DNA of 32,976 bases from CAWCTB01 sp963798275 (lineage in GTDB: Bacteria; Acidobacteriota; Terriglobia; Terriglobales; Acidobacteriaceae), in assembly GCA_963798275.1 (NCBI GenBank), contig CAWCTB010000007.1, positions 1-32,976 of the forward strand, read 5' to 3'. Under the pieces are notes generated by a model that saw only the letters and a list, made by a program, of their open reading frames with translations, was not told the DNA's origin and searched no databases. Position numbers and translations under genes: made by a program. Below, one piece after another: positions 8,404 to 19,524 of this stretch (its first letter is position 1; each line of letters starts with the position of its first letter).

Positions 8404-8581
8404 TGTGTCTTCCGCCATTCCACCAGCCTGACGACAAGAGCGATCGAGGCTTGGCATTCGACCGTCTTAAATCGGAACTTGATTACTGACTAATAAACCG
8501 CACTCATGAATTTCTACTCGCATCGGCATAAAATTCGCGTAAATTCCTGAGAGAGAGTACCCAAATTGCCAGCAGGAATGG

Positions 8582-10310
8582 CTAAACTTCGACCGGCACG
8601 GCCTGACGGGGCAAGGTGAAGTAGAAGGTGGAGCCGTGGTTGAGTTCGCTCTCCACCTTGATATTGCCGCCATGGGCCCGCACCACGTGCTTGGCAATCG
8701 CCAGTCCCAGGCCGGTGCCACCCGACTCCCGCGAACGCGCTTTGTCGACGCGGTAGAAGCGCTCAAACAGCCGTGGCAAGTGCTCGCTGGCGATGCCTTC
8801 GCCAAAGTCGCGAACGTAGAACTGCACCCCGTCTTCGGCCTCACAGGCTCCCACCAGGATTTTCCCGCCCCGGCCGCCGTACTTGAGCGCGTTATCGATC
8901 AGGTTGCCAAACACCTGATGAATCGCATCGCGGTCGACCGACACCGTCGATGTTGCCGTATTCATCACCGATAGATCGATGCCCCGGCTCTCGGCAATCT
9001 CCTGAAAGGTTTGCACGGAATCGTCCAGCAGCTCCTTCGGGGATGACGAGCTGCAGTTGAAAGTTCCGCTCGCCGGACTCGACCCGGGCGAGCACCAGCA
9101 GGTCTTCCGTAAGCCGGGCCATGCGCAAGGCGTTCTTGCGGATGATCTCGATGAACTCGCGCACGTGCGGCGGCACGCCATCGCTGTCGAGCAGCGTTTC
9201 CGCATATCCCTGGATCGAGGTCAAGGGCGTGCGCAGCTCATGCGAAACGTTGGCGATGAAGTCGCGGCGTGTCTTCTCCACCCGCTCGATTTCCGTCTGA
9301 TCGTGCAGCACGGCCACCGCGCCACCGCCCGGCATGGGCGCTGCGGTCACGTCGAAGATGCGGCCCGAGAAAATCTTGGCGGCATGGGCCATTGTTATGT
9401 CGCGGGTGTCGAGCGCGTGCTGCACGGCTCGCAGGATTTCCGGGTCTCGCGCCGACTGCACCAGCGGATCGCCCAGCCGTATCCCGCTCGGCAGCAAGCG
9501 TTCCATGCGCTGGTTCGCCCATAAAACCCGTCCATCCGCAGCCACCGCGATGACCGCTTCCTGCATCGAGTTCAGCAGAGTTACCAGAGTCTGGCGGCTG
9601 TTGTCGAGGGCGCGGAAGCTGTCCTCCAGCTTGCGTGCGGTTTTGTCGAGCGCCGACGCGACGTGCGAAATCTCATCCGAAGATCCTTCCTGGATCCTGG
9701 CGGAGAGATCTCCTGCCGCCACCCGTTCGGCAAAATCGGTGATTCTCGCCAGCCTGCTGCCGATCGACTGGGTTGCGATGAGCGCCAGCAGAATTGCCAG
9801 TAGAACCGCGACCGCAGAGCTCTTCAGCAGGACGCTGCGCACCCTTCGGTTCGCCTCCTGAATCGCTGCGAGAGGATACGCCATGCGCACCGCGCCCCCC
9901 TGGAGCGGAACCGCCACATACAGGAAATCCACTCCGATGGTGTGACTAAATCGAGTGGAACTACTCACTTCTCCACGCAGTGCCGCCAGCAACTCCGGCC
10001 GCGTGGCGTGGTTCTCCATGGTGTCGGGATTGGCTTCGGAGTCGGCCAGGACCTTGCCGCTGGCATCGATTACGGTGGCTCGTACGCCGGCGTCCCTCGC
10101 GGCCTGCGCCGTGATCTCCCGCAGATTTGCAGCGTCGGCTCTGCCCACGCGGGAAGCGAAAAGAAGGGTTTTTTGGCGCAGCGAATTCTCGGCTTCGCTG
10201 CGCACCATGTTTTCCCAGGCCCGGCCCACCAGCACATTCATCGTAAGCATGCACGCCGCGATGATCAGCAACGCTGCGGCGAACAGCTTAAGAAAAATGC
10301 GGCTTCTCAC
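8582..10310 (-). CDS. phoR: Phosphate regulon sensor histidine kinase PhoR (one frameshift)
   Basis: Membrane sensor kinase, 575 aa after correction. Order: TM1 (about residues 8-28), a periplasmic sensor region with VIDASGKVLADSE, TM2 (about 160-182), HAMP (about 185-232), PAS-like domain (about 240-340), HisKA with phospho-acceptor His357 in NVSHELRTPLT, then HATPase with the N box NLIDNALKYGG, DFGEGI and GTGLGLAIAKHVV. The frame breaks at about 9045-9056, between dimerisation and ATPase domains; removing one base joins the parts. The GTG start overlaps the phoB stop by four bases (GTGA). A large periplasmic sensor domain is known in some PhoR homologues. Confidence 0.92.
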
Positions 10311-11050
10311 GGTTTCGGAACCTCGAAGCGGTAGCCCGCCCCGCGCACCGTCTTCAGGTAGCGCGGCTCATCGGGATTGGCTTCGATCTTCTCACGAATG
10401 CGGCGTACGTACACGTCCACCGACCGCGGGGTTACGTAATGGGTGTCGCGCCACACCGCGTCCAGCAGTTGATCGCGGCTGAATACCCGTCCCGGATGCC
10501 GGGCCAAGTATTCCAGCAGCCGGAATTCGGTTGCCGTCGTCTGCGTCAACTTTCCGCGGACCGTCAACGTCATACCGCCGCTGTCGATCTCGATGTCCCC
10601 GGCCTTCACCACTGACGGAGCCAACGGCCGCTCGAATCGCCGCAGGACGGCCCGGATGCGCGCCACCAGTTCCCGCGGGCTGAAGGGCTTCGGAATATAG
10701 TCGTCCGCCCCCAACTCGAGCCCCATCACCTTGTCGGACTCAGTGGTCTTGGCGGTGAGAAAGATGACCGGCGTCATCGAAATGGTGGGCGTCTGGCGGA
10801 TGCGGCGGCACAACTCCAGCCCATCACCCCCGGGAATCATGATGTCGAGCAGGAAGAGCGCCGGCGGCTGTTTCTCCGCCTCAGCGATGACCCCGGCGGT
10901 CGCCGTGAAAGTCCGAACTGCGTACCCCGCGCCTTCCAGGTGATGGCGAACCAGGCGGGAAATATCTACGTCGTCTTCCACCGCGAAGATGGTTTGTTTC
11001 ACGGCCGTATTGTAGCCGACCGAAGAAGCTTCATTTTCATGTGTGAGCAT
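10307..11050 (-). CDS. phoB: Phosphate regulon response regulator PhoB
   Basis: An OmpR/PhoB-class response regulator of 247 aa. The receiver domain has the acidic pocket VEDD, phospho-acceptor Asp69 in LFLLDIMIPGGDG, and the conserved Lys in DDYIPKPFSPREL. The C-terminal winged helix ends with SVDVYVRRIREKIE and TVRGAGYRF, typical of this class. It activates pst genes on phosphate starvation after PhoR phosphorylation. The start is uncertain: ATG 11050 has no ribosome binding site and lies only a few bases after a possible transcription start; GTG 11002, just before KQTIFAVEDD, gives the usual family N-terminus. Confidence 0.93.
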   Translation of the reverse strand: MLTHENEASSVGYNTAVKQTIFAVEDDVDISRLVRHHLEGAGYAVRTFTATAGVIAEAEKQPPALFLLDIMIPGGDGLELCRRIRQTPTISMTPVIFLTAKTTESDKVMGLELGADDYIPKPFSPRELVARIRAVLRRFERPLAPSVVKAGDIEIDSGGMTLTVRGKLTQTTATEFRLLEYLARHPGRVFSRDQLLDAVWRDTHYVTPRSVDVYVRRIREKIEANPDEPRYLKTVRGAGYRFEVPKP

Positions 11051-11060
11051 ATCGTTCTAA

Positions 11061-11094
11061 AAGTACCCGGAAACCTGTTACAGGATGATGAAAG
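11061..11094 (-). promoter_or_regulatory. Putative Pho box and promoter of phoB
   Basis: Read toward phoB: CTTTCAT-CATC-CTGTAAC (11094-11077), two 7-mers each one base from CTGTCAT/CTGTCAC with the 11-bp spacing of PhoB sites. TACTTT follows after 11 bp as a possible -10. This implies autoregulation of phoBR. Confidence 0.6.
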
Positions 11095-11328
11095 ACGTCG
11101 CAAAACAACTTCGTCAGGAGTGCCTCATTGGGAACGCAGGGGTGGGCGCCCGCAGGTTGTGCCAGCCGTGTACCACATTGTCAGACCAGTGCTTGGAAAG
11201 CCGGTTGCGGTTGCCCCAAGCTTAGTCAGCGACGGTGTACGACCTGCAAAGTCTTCTCCGCCCGGGGCTTCGCCGCCGGTGCGAGTGCGCCTTGAAGCCC
11301 CTGCAGCAAACGGCCGATAGCTCTTTAT

Positions 11329-12555
11329 GTGCTGCGTTCCAACATCGCCGCAGGTGTGCTTTGGGCCGCCAGTGCCGCCGTACTGACCGGGGTTGGCATG
11401 TGGGTGTCCGGCGGCTTCGACCCGGCCTCCCCCGATCCTCCCAGTTACGAGGGCGGCGGAGAGGCCAGTGCAAGCCGTGTCGGACCTCGCATGGCAGGCA
11501 GTCCCCCTATCGCCGCGGCCCCATCCTCCGCGCCAGGCGGCGGACCCATGCTCACTCCCGAATTCACCATCCGCAAGACCATCCCGGAAGTTCAATTGCA
11601 GTTCAGTGTGGCTGACGAGAAGGGACGGCTGGTGCAGAACCTGGCGCCGGCGGACGTTCGCATCTTCGACGACCAGGCCCCGGTGGGGCAGTTCCAGCGC
11701 TTCGAGCGCATCGACGACCTGCCCTTGCGCATCGGGTTGGTGCTCGACGTGAGCGGATCGATGCGTAAGGTGATGGCACAGGAGAAATCGGTCGCGCTCG
11801 CTTTCCTGAAGGAGGTATTGCGGCCCCAGACCGATCGCGCCTTTGTGCTTGCCTTCGGCAGCACGGTCGAACTTTGGCAGGACACCACCGGGGATGCCGC
11901 CAATCTCCAGGGAGCCATCCAGCGGGTGGCTGCGCCCAGCGCGGGAACAGATATGTACGACGCTCTGTACTCGGCCTGTGTCGATCATTGGAATGCCGAG
12001 GAGACCGAGCCAGTCCACCGCGTCATCGTTGTAGTTACCGATGGTGACGACACCGGCAGCCGCCACGGTCTGCAGGACGTCGTCGCCGCCGCACAACGCA
12101 GCGCGGTGCAGATCTACGCTCTGACCGTTCATTCTCCCCGGAAATCCTACATCGGCGATGGCATCCTGCAGCGGCTGGCGGACGAGTCCGGCGGCAGGTT
12201 CTTTGTGGCGCCCTCGAACCAGGAAGTACCCGCGATATTCGAGCAGATCGAACAGGAATTGCGTAGCCAATACTACGTATCATTCCGCCCGGCCCGTGAA
12301 ACCCCTGGCTTTCATGCCTTGCAAGTCGAGGTCAGGGCACCTCAGCCCCTTCAGGTGCATGCCCGACAGGGTTATTACGTAGCAGCAGCGCTGACCCAAA
12401 AACAAAAAACGCTCCGCCGCAGCGGAGCGCCTTCGCAAACCCATCGTTCACCGGCCCGGATAGGTCAGCCAGTGCCGCGACAGGTAGTCCGTCATGGTCA
12501 GGGAAAACAGAATGAACAGGAAGAACAGCGACGCAATCACCACCACCCATGGTGA
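11329..12555 (+). CDS. VWFA domain protein, acidobacterial type; true 3' end probably near 12394
   Basis: A 408-codon ORF matching the VWFA-related acidobacterial family (TIGR03436 type). A hydrophobic N-terminal helix (residues 8-27) suggests membrane anchoring or export, then a low-complexity linker, a short beta domain (VQLQFSVADEKGRLVQNL) and a VWFA domain with the MIDAS residues DVSGS (140-144), Thr in GTDMYDAL (207) and TDGDD (238-242). The family usually ends at ARQGYY; here the frame continues about 58 codons through the minus-strand cox terminator and into antisense of coxD. A single extra base near the end would place the stop at TGA 12392-12394. Start is GTG without a clear ribosome binding site. 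Confidence 0.8.
   Translation: MLRSNIAAGVLWAASAAVLTGVGMWVSGGFDPASPDPPSYEGGGEASASRVGPRMAGSPPIAAAPSSAPGGGPMLTPEFTIRKTIPEVQLQFSVADEKGRLVQNLAPADVRIFDDQAPVGQFQRFERIDDLPLRIGLVLDVSGSMRKVMAQEKSVALAFLKEVLRPQTDRAFVLAFGSTVELWQDTTGDAANLQGAIQRVAAPSAGTDMYDALYSACVDHWNAEETEPVHRVIVVVTDGDDTGSRHGLQDVVAAAQRSAVQIYALTVHSPRKSYIGDGILQRLADESGGRFFVAPSNQEVPAIFEQIEQELRSQYYVSFRPARETPGFHALQVEVRAPQPLQVHARQGYYVAAALTQKQKTLRRSGAPSQTHRSPARIGQPVPRQVVRHGQGKQNEQEEQRRNHHHPW
12404..12429 (-). terminator. Rho-independent terminator of the act-cox operon
   Basis: On the minus strand: CGCTCCGC, a 4-base loop, GCGGAGCG, then TTTTTTGTTTTT. It lies 19 bases after the corrected coxD stop. Confidence 0.88.
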
Positions 12556-12771
12556 GCTTCGGACTGTAGCGCAGGTGCATGAAGAACAGCACCACCAGCG
12601 TGCCCTTGATGGTCGCGATCAGCAGCGCGACCACGATGTTGAAGATACCCAAGCTCGGCGAACGAGGCCAGCACGGTGATCAGGGTAAAGACCATCAGCG
12701 TCGGCCCAGATGCCGACGTAAAGCTGACCGGTACTATGTGTGTGTATTCGTCGTCTGCCTTGCGGTGCCAT
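12448..12771 (-). CDS. coxD: Cytochrome c oxidase subunit IV (caa3 type), frameshifted
   Basis: Small membrane subunit of the caa3 oxidase, 106 aa after correction with three hydrophobic segments (TLMVFTLITVLASFAEL, then FNIVVALLIATIKGTLVVLFFMHL, then a C-terminal IASLFFLFILFSL). The segment ATIKGTLVVLFFMHLRYSPKL is diagnostic of the family. The ATG at 12771 follows GAGGAAACG. Three extra G's (coding strand; plus-strand C-runs at 12546-12548, 12648-12650 and 12705-12707) break the frame; removing them yields an uninterrupted protein ending in YLSRHWLTYPGR. It closes the operon 10 bases after coxC. Confidence 0.85.
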
Positions 12772-12781
12772 CGTTTCCTCG

Positions 12782-13466
12782 TTAGCCCCCGTGCTTATGG
12801 CTGATCAGGTACAGCAATGGGAAAAGATAAATCCAGACCAGGTCGACAAAGTGCCAGTACAGGCCAACGTTTTCCACCGGGTTGTAATACTCCGGCGAGT
12901 ACGCACTTCGCAGCCCCGCCAGCACCAGCCAGGTCACCAGCCCGATACCGATGACCATGTGCAGCGCGTGCAGTCCGGTCATCGCCCAGTACAGCGAAAA
13001 GTAAATCTCGGTGTGCAGCGGATCGGTTGCCGGATGCGCCGGATCGCCGGTTTCGAAGTGAAAGTTGGGACCGGGGAACTCGTGGTTCGTCCAGTGCTCG
13101 TGATACTCGACGGCCTTGATGCCCAGGAATCCGAAGCCGAACAGGATCGTGATCAGCAGCAGGACGACCATCAGCTTGTTCTTGCCCATCTGCGCCGCGC
13201 GCACCCCCATGTGCCATCGACAGCGAGCTGCAGATCAGCACCGCCGTGTTGATCGCCCCCAGAGATGATGTTCATCTTCTGGCTGCCTTCGACGAACGCC
13301 TGGTAATAGGTGTGGCGATACACCAGGTAGGAGCAGAAGAGGCCGCCGAAGAACATGATTTCGGTGAGCAGGAACATCCACATGCCGAAGGTGGCAGTCT
13401 CGCGCTGCTGCATCCATCGAGCCGAAGTGGTGCTGGAAGGAGCGCTCAGCGACTTGGATTTCGGTG

Positions 13467-13477
<11 letters not shown>
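12782..13477 (-). CDS. coxC: Cytochrome c oxidase subunit III, frameshifted
   Basis: Integral membrane subunit of the heme-copper oxidase, 230 aa after correction. Family motifs: GMWMFLLTEIMFFGGLFCSYLVYRH near the N-terminus, AMTGLHALHMVIGIGLVTWL, and the C-terminal YWHFVDLVWIYLFPLLYL. The start is a TTG at 13477, preceded by GAGGAG with 7-nt spacing and overlapping the coxA stop by 11 bases. Three single-base insertions (plus-strand runs at 13204-13208, 13256-13260 and 13414-13415) split it over several frames; correction makes the length a multiple of three. Confidence 0.88.
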
Positions 13478-15100
<1,623 letters not shown>

Positions 15101-15125
15101 GTCACACCCTCAGGGTTGTCGAACT

Positions 15126-16106
15126 CTACTGACTTACCGGAACCGATGCACCAGCTGCTCGCGGCCCCGTTCTGTTGCGGTTGCGCCAGCGATTTCACGT
15201 ACGCCACCAGCGCCGCCAGGGTCTCCTCGGATACCTGACCCTGGAACGTCGGCATGATCGGCTTGAAGCCGGCCACGATCTTCGCTTGCGGGTTCAGGAT
15301 CGATTCGCGAATGTAATTCTCGTCGGCCATGACGGTGCGCCCGTCCTCCAGCAGCACCGGCTTGCCAAAAACGCCCGCCAGGTTCGGACCGCGGCCCTGG
15401 GTGTCGAAGCGATGGCAGGTGGCACATCCCAGTTGCTGAAACATCTGTTGCCCGTTGGCGGACAGCGATCCGGTCGCCCCGCCGCCGCTCAGCCATGCCT
15501 GATAGGCCGCCGGCTCCATGACAATCACCTGCCCGATCATCCCGGAGTGCTGCGTGCCGCAGTATTCGGCGCAGAAGAGGTGATAGGTCCCGGTCTTCGT
15601 GGGATGGAACCACGTGGTGGTGTAGCGCCCGGGCAGCACGTCGGTCTTCAGGCGGAAGGCCGGGACGAAGAAGCTGTGGATCACGTCCTGCGAACTCATG
15701 ATCATCTTCACATCGCGTCCTAGCGGCACGTGAAGCTGGTTGATCTCCCGTTGTCCGGTATCGTGCTCGAACTTCCACATCCATTGCTTGCCGACCGCGT
15801 ACACTTCCATCGCGCCGCGCGGCGCGCGGCCCTCCTGAAAGTAGATCAACGCACCCCAGGCAAAGAAAATCATCGCAGATGCCCAGCGGGATCAGCGTCC
15901 AGGTCAGTTCCAGCGGCAACGAGCCTTCAATCTGGACCGGGTGCGGGATGGACCGAGCGGCGGTACTTGACCGCGAACACGAAGATCATGGCGAAGATCA
16001 GTATCGTAAAGAACGCCGATACCGCGATCAGGAAAAAATACAGTCCGTCGACCTGGCCTGCCAGCGCCGAGGCACGCTCAGGAAATAGTGGGAGGTTCTT
16101 CCACAT
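15126..16106 (-). CDS. coxB: Cytochrome c oxidase subunit II with C-terminal heme c (caa3), frameshifted
   Basis: 325 aa after correction. Two N-terminal membrane helices (LYFFLIAVSAFFTILIFAMI; ISAMIFFAWGALIYF-like) precede the CuA cupredoxin domain with HSFFVPAFR and the CuA ligands in CAEYCGTQHSGM. A fused cytochrome c domain follows, with heme site CATCH and a likely axial Met in PIMPTFQG, which makes this a caa3 oxidase taking electrons directly from ACIII. Shifts at 15939-15941, about 15876-15880 and 15165-15168 break the frame. The last correction gives a stop at TAG 15128-15126; uncorrected, the frame would run into coxA. Confidence 0.92.
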
Positions 16107-16112
16107 AATCGT

Positions 16113-16997
16113 TCAGGCCCGTCCTGTGCTCTTTCCGGCTGGGTGTGAATCGCGCCGGAACATAACGATGAGCAAGCCGCCCAGGATCAGCATCGTGGCG
16201 GCTCCGCCCAATCGCAGGATGTTGGTGACGATGGCGCCATACCGCCCGCTCTTCGGGTCGTAGTGATAGCAGTACAGCACCACCTGGTCCACCAGGTTTC
16301 CGATCTTGTCGCGCGACGCCTCGATCAAGCCAAGGCGAACGTCCTTGGGGGAGAACTCCACCCCGTAGTAGTACTGGGCGATCTTGCCCTGCGGCGTGAC
16401 GATCATGATCGCGGCCGCGTGAATGAATTGTCCCGTCTGGGGATCACGCCGGTAACGGAATCCGACCGCGTCGGCCAGCTTCGTTATTTCCGGCTGGCTG
16501 CCCGTCAGGAAGTGCCATCCATCCCCCGATGTCTTGGGCTCGAGGTGCTCGTTCATCCGGTCGATGTAAATCTTCTTCTTCTCGGCGGCGATCTGCGGCG
16601 TCTCGTCCGGGTTAATGCTTACCGACACCACGTCGTACTCGTTGCCCGGCTGAAACTTCAACACGCCCAGCGCGCTCGACAATCCTGCCAACTCCTCCCC
16701 GCACAACATCGGGCAGGTGTAATACACCAGGTTCAGGATCACCGGCCGCCCCGACTTGAAATAGTCGCCCAGGATGACCGTCTTTCCCGACTCGTCCTTG
16801 AACTGCAGATCGAGCGGCACCTGCTGGTCCAGTTTTTGATCGATGCCCACGTTCGCCAGATCCGCCGGGCTCACCTGCGACGACGGCTGGCTCGCGCCGC
16901 GCATGAATTGGGACGGCGGCTGCGCCCCAGCCAGCGTACTGAGCACCACCAAGCCCACTCCAATCATTTGCGCGACTAAGTTTCTACGGCCCTTCAC
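16113..16997 (-). CDS. SCO1/SenC-type copper chaperone for CuA assembly
   Basis: A 294-aa thioredoxin-fold protein with signal peptide (MKGRRNLVAQMIGVGLVVLSTLAGAQ), the copper/redox motif CPMLC in NLVYYTCPMLCGEE and the third copper ligand His in GQFIHAAAIMIV. A C-terminal membrane helix (GGAATMLILGGLLIVMF) should anchor it with the domain outside; this C-terminal anchor is typical of bacterial SCO proteins in ACIII-caa3 clusters. It delivers copper to the CuA site of CoxB, the next gene, which starts six bases after its stop. Start is GTG with GAG upstream. The frame is intact. Confidence 0.92.
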   Translation of the reverse strand: MKGRRNLVAQMIGVGLVVLSTLAGAQPPSQFMRGASQPSSQVSPADLANVGIDQKLDQQVPLDLQFKDESGKTVILGDYFKSGRPVILNLVYYTCPMLCGEELAGLSSALGVLKFQPGNEYDVVSVSINPDETPQIAAEKKKIYIDRMNEHLEPKTSGDGWHFLTGSQPEITKLADAVGFRYRRDPQTGQFIHAAAIMIVTPQGKIAQYYYGVEFSPKDVRLGLIEASRDKIGNLVDQVVLYCYHYDPKSGRYGAIVTNILRLGGAATMLILGGLLIVMFRRDSHPAGKSTGRA

Positions 16998-17014
16998 TGC
17001 TCTTTTCCACTTCC

Positions 17015-17039
17015 CGCGCCACCTTCAGCCGGTGGCGCG
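17015..17039 (-). other. Perfect 9-bp hairpin inside the operon
   Basis: CGCGCCACC, a 7-base loop, GGTGGCGCG, in the 52-base gap between the 186-aa gene and the SCO1 gene. There is no T-run on either strand, so it is more likely an mRNA stability or processing element than a terminator. Confidence 0.5.
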
Positions 17040-17049
17040 TGTTGGTAGC

Positions 17050-17610
17050 CTACTGTTGCGGTTGACTCGGCTTCGGCTTGGTCTCACCGCCCGCTCGCGT
17101 CGCCATTCCTGCATTTCCCGCACCGGATTGCGACGTTACCTCGCCCGGCGGCGCGCTCGGACGCGTTGGCAATCCGCGCTCCTCGATCAGCTTCATCGCG
17201 TCGGTAATCGAAATATGAATGTTCCCGTTGGCGTCGGCGAACGGCTGTTCCGGATAAAGGACCTTGTGCTCGGAAGCCAGGAAATCGTTCATGTCGACGA
17301 CATCGTTGGTCTGCAGGCGCGGCTCGGGAAACGCTTCGGGATTCATTGTCGGCGCGTTTTGCAGCTTGACTCCCTTCACATCTTCGGGCGGCGCCTTCTG
17401 CACACTCGCCATCGGACTCGGATTGCCCTGCGCAAACAGCGTGCTGTGCGACAGGAAGCGGAACATTCCCCAAATCACCAGCTCGATGAAGATCCCGGCA
17501 ACCAGCAACCCCAACAGAAACAAAAGAATTCCCCGCGGACTCAGGTCGGTGCGGTCGTAATCGACTGCCGGATTGAGCAACGGGTCGTCGTGAGAGTTAT
17601 CAGTGGCCAT
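17050..17610 (-). CDS. Uncharacterised single-pass membrane protein of the ACIII-caa3 operon
   Basis: A 186-aa protein I cannot assign to a named family. Residues 1-26 are polar and acidic (cytoplasmic), residues 27-52 form one strong helix (GILLFLLGLLVAGIFIELVIWGMF), and the rest is a soluble, proline-rich domain with NIHISITDAMKLIEERGLPTR, ending in a low-complexity Ala/Gly/Pro/Lys tail. The conserved-looking part suggests an extracytoplasmic domain. It overlaps the actF end by 11 bases and lies before SCO1, so it is probably an accessory or assembly factor linking ACIII and the oxidase. The VDMNDFLASEHKVL segment resembles parts found before hemeless cytochrome-associated proteins, but there is no CxxCH. 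Confidence 0.7.
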   Translation of the reverse strand: MATDNSHDDPLLNPAVDYDRTDLSPRGILLFLLGLLVAGIFIELVIWGMFRFLSHSTLFAQGNPSPMASVQKAPPEDVKGVKLQNAPTMNPEAFPEPRLQTNDVVDMNDFLASEHKVLYPEQPFADANGNIHISITDAMKLIEERGLPTRPSAPPGEVTSQSGAGNAGMATRAGGETKPKPSQPQQ

Positions 17611-18797
17611 GTCCGGATCCTTGATGCAACAAGCTTGGTATCTGCGGCTCGTACGCCGGGAGCAGCGGCCGCTGCCGCAGGTTGTAGAAGAACGCTGCCA
17701 GCCACAGTCCGCCGATTGCGATCGGCGCCACCAGGTACCAGATGCTGAAGTAGAAATGTCCGCGCGCGTGCGCGAAGTTCGGCACCACGTACCAGTAGAT
17801 GTCCACCAGGCGCATGAACATCAACAGCACCGCCAGCCAGATCAAGCGGCGGCCGGCCCGCTTCCGCTCCCGCGACAGCAGCAGCGCGAACGGCAGCGCA
17901 AAGTGGAACAGAACGATCGCCAGCGCTATCACGCCCCAGCCGCCGCGGATGCGGTTCAGATACCAGCCGATCTCTTCCGGCAGGTTGCCGGACCAGATGA
18001 TGAGCCACTGCGAAAACGAGAAGTAGGCGAACAGCATGACGAAGGCCAGCATCAGCTTGCCGATGTCATGGAACTGCATCGGCTTCACGATGTCGCGATA
18101 CGGGCTGTAGCGCGTCAGCACCGTCAGCATGATGACCGAAAACGCCAGCGCCGAAAGCCCCTGGCCCGCCATGAAGATCATGCCGTAGATGGTCGAACCC
18201 CAGTGCGGATCGAGCGACATGACCCAATCCACGGCGGCAAACGAGATCGTCAACGCGTAGAGAATCAGCCCAATGCCGCTCAACAACTGGAACCGCGGCC
18301 GCACCACGACCGGGCTGTCTTGCACCACCGACCGCTTGTTCAGGATCCACATCAGCCCCAGCCAGATCGCGAAGTACAGCACGAACCGGCCGATCCAGTA
18401 CGGCGTATTCAGGTACCAGTGGTTGTGCTCGGTAAGCTCCGCATTGGTCATCCACTCATAAAGTTGGTTGCGCCCCAGCAGAATCGGCAGGAACAGGATC
18501 GCCATCAGCGGCAGGTTGCGCGAAGCCGCCTCCAGCGAGCGCCGCATCACCAGTCCCCACAGTCCGCCGGAGAGATGTTGCACCATCAGCAACGCCAGGC
18601 AGCCCAGGCTCAGGCCCAGCCAGAACATGAAGCCGATCAGGTAGCCGCGCAGAAACTCTTGCGGTGTGAGAAGAAGCCCAGCTACGCACAGAATCGCGCC
18701 AATCACTCCAACAATCAGCCAGCGCTTCTGCCATCCCGCGGCTTCCAGCCGGCACCGGAAATTCGGTCTGATGGATGTCTACTGCATCTTTACTCAT
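17600..18797 (-). CDS. actF: Alternative complex III subunit ActF, one frameshift
   Basis: Polytopic membrane subunit of about 398 aa after correction, with about ten hydrophobic segments, related to ActC/NrfD-like quinol-interacting proteins. Motifs typical of ActF: PQEFLRGYLIGFMFWLGLSLGCL, HWYLNTPYWIGRF, SLDPHWGSTIYG, and FSFSQWLIIWSGNLPEE. The N-terminal 27 residues (MSKDAVDIHQTEFPVP...) are in another frame; removing one G in the run at 18735-18737 gives SRGWQKRWLIVGVIG, joining them. The start overlaps the actE stop by four bases. Confidence 0.9.
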
Positions 18798-19517
18798 TGC
18801 GCTTGACCTCCAGCAGCCGGGACCGCGCTTTTCGCCGAGTTGGCCGTGGTCGCACCCTGCGTGTCATACGGCGGCGAGATCACGACCCCTGGCGGCGGCT
18901 CGCTCGCCACCTGTTCGCCGGACGGCACGTCCGCCCGCGTCGCACCCTGGCTCAATTGCAGCGCGCGAATGTAGGCCGCAATCGCCCATCGGTCCCTGGG
19001 AGTAATCTGCTCCGCGTAGTCCGGCATCGCGCCGAAGCCGTTGGTCATCACGTCGAAGAAGTAGCCGATCGGCGCCTTCCGCAGACGCTCGCTGTGATAC
19101 GACGGAGGCCGCTTGTAACCGCGCTGCACGATCATGCCATTGCCGTCGCCTACTTCGGAATGGCAGGGCGTGCAATAGATGTTGTAGCGCTGCTGTCCGC
19201 GCGCCATGACATCCGCAGTCACCGGGAACGGCATGTAATCGCCGTCGTTGCTGCCGATCTTGCCGGTATAGAAATAGGTATCCGCCCAGGTAGCCGCGGG
19301 CCACCGTGCCCTCGACGAGAGGCCGGGCCGAGCGTTTGTCGGCGTAAAAGTCGTTCTCCCGCAGGGGCCGGTAGTATGGCTGGTTCTGCATGTCCTCGCG
19401 GCATCCCGCCAGCAGCAGCAGCGCAACCGACGCCAGCACAAACGACACACCTTTGCGGCTCAGGTTGCCAAGTCCGTCGCGTCGCGCTTTCGCCGGCGAC
19501 GCTTCCGATCGTTGCAT
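18794..19517 (-). CDS. actE: Alternative complex III subunit ActE, monoheme cytochrome c, one frameshift
   Basis: A lipoprotein-type cytochrome of 240 aa after correction. The N-terminus has a lipobox (LLLLAGC, Cys at about residue 39), followed by DMQNQPYYRPLRENDFYAD, a stretch typical of ActE. The heme site is CTPCH in QQRYNIYCTPCHSEVGDGNGM, and the C-terminal part has AIAAYIRALQLSQ, a cytochrome c helix. It probably carries electrons from ACIII toward the CoxB heme. An extra G at 19285-19287 splits the gene between ARGYL and ADTYFYTGKIG. The Pro/Ala-rich tail is not conserved. Its start lies eight bases after the actD stop. Confidence 0.92.
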
Positions 19518-19524
19518 TTGCCGA

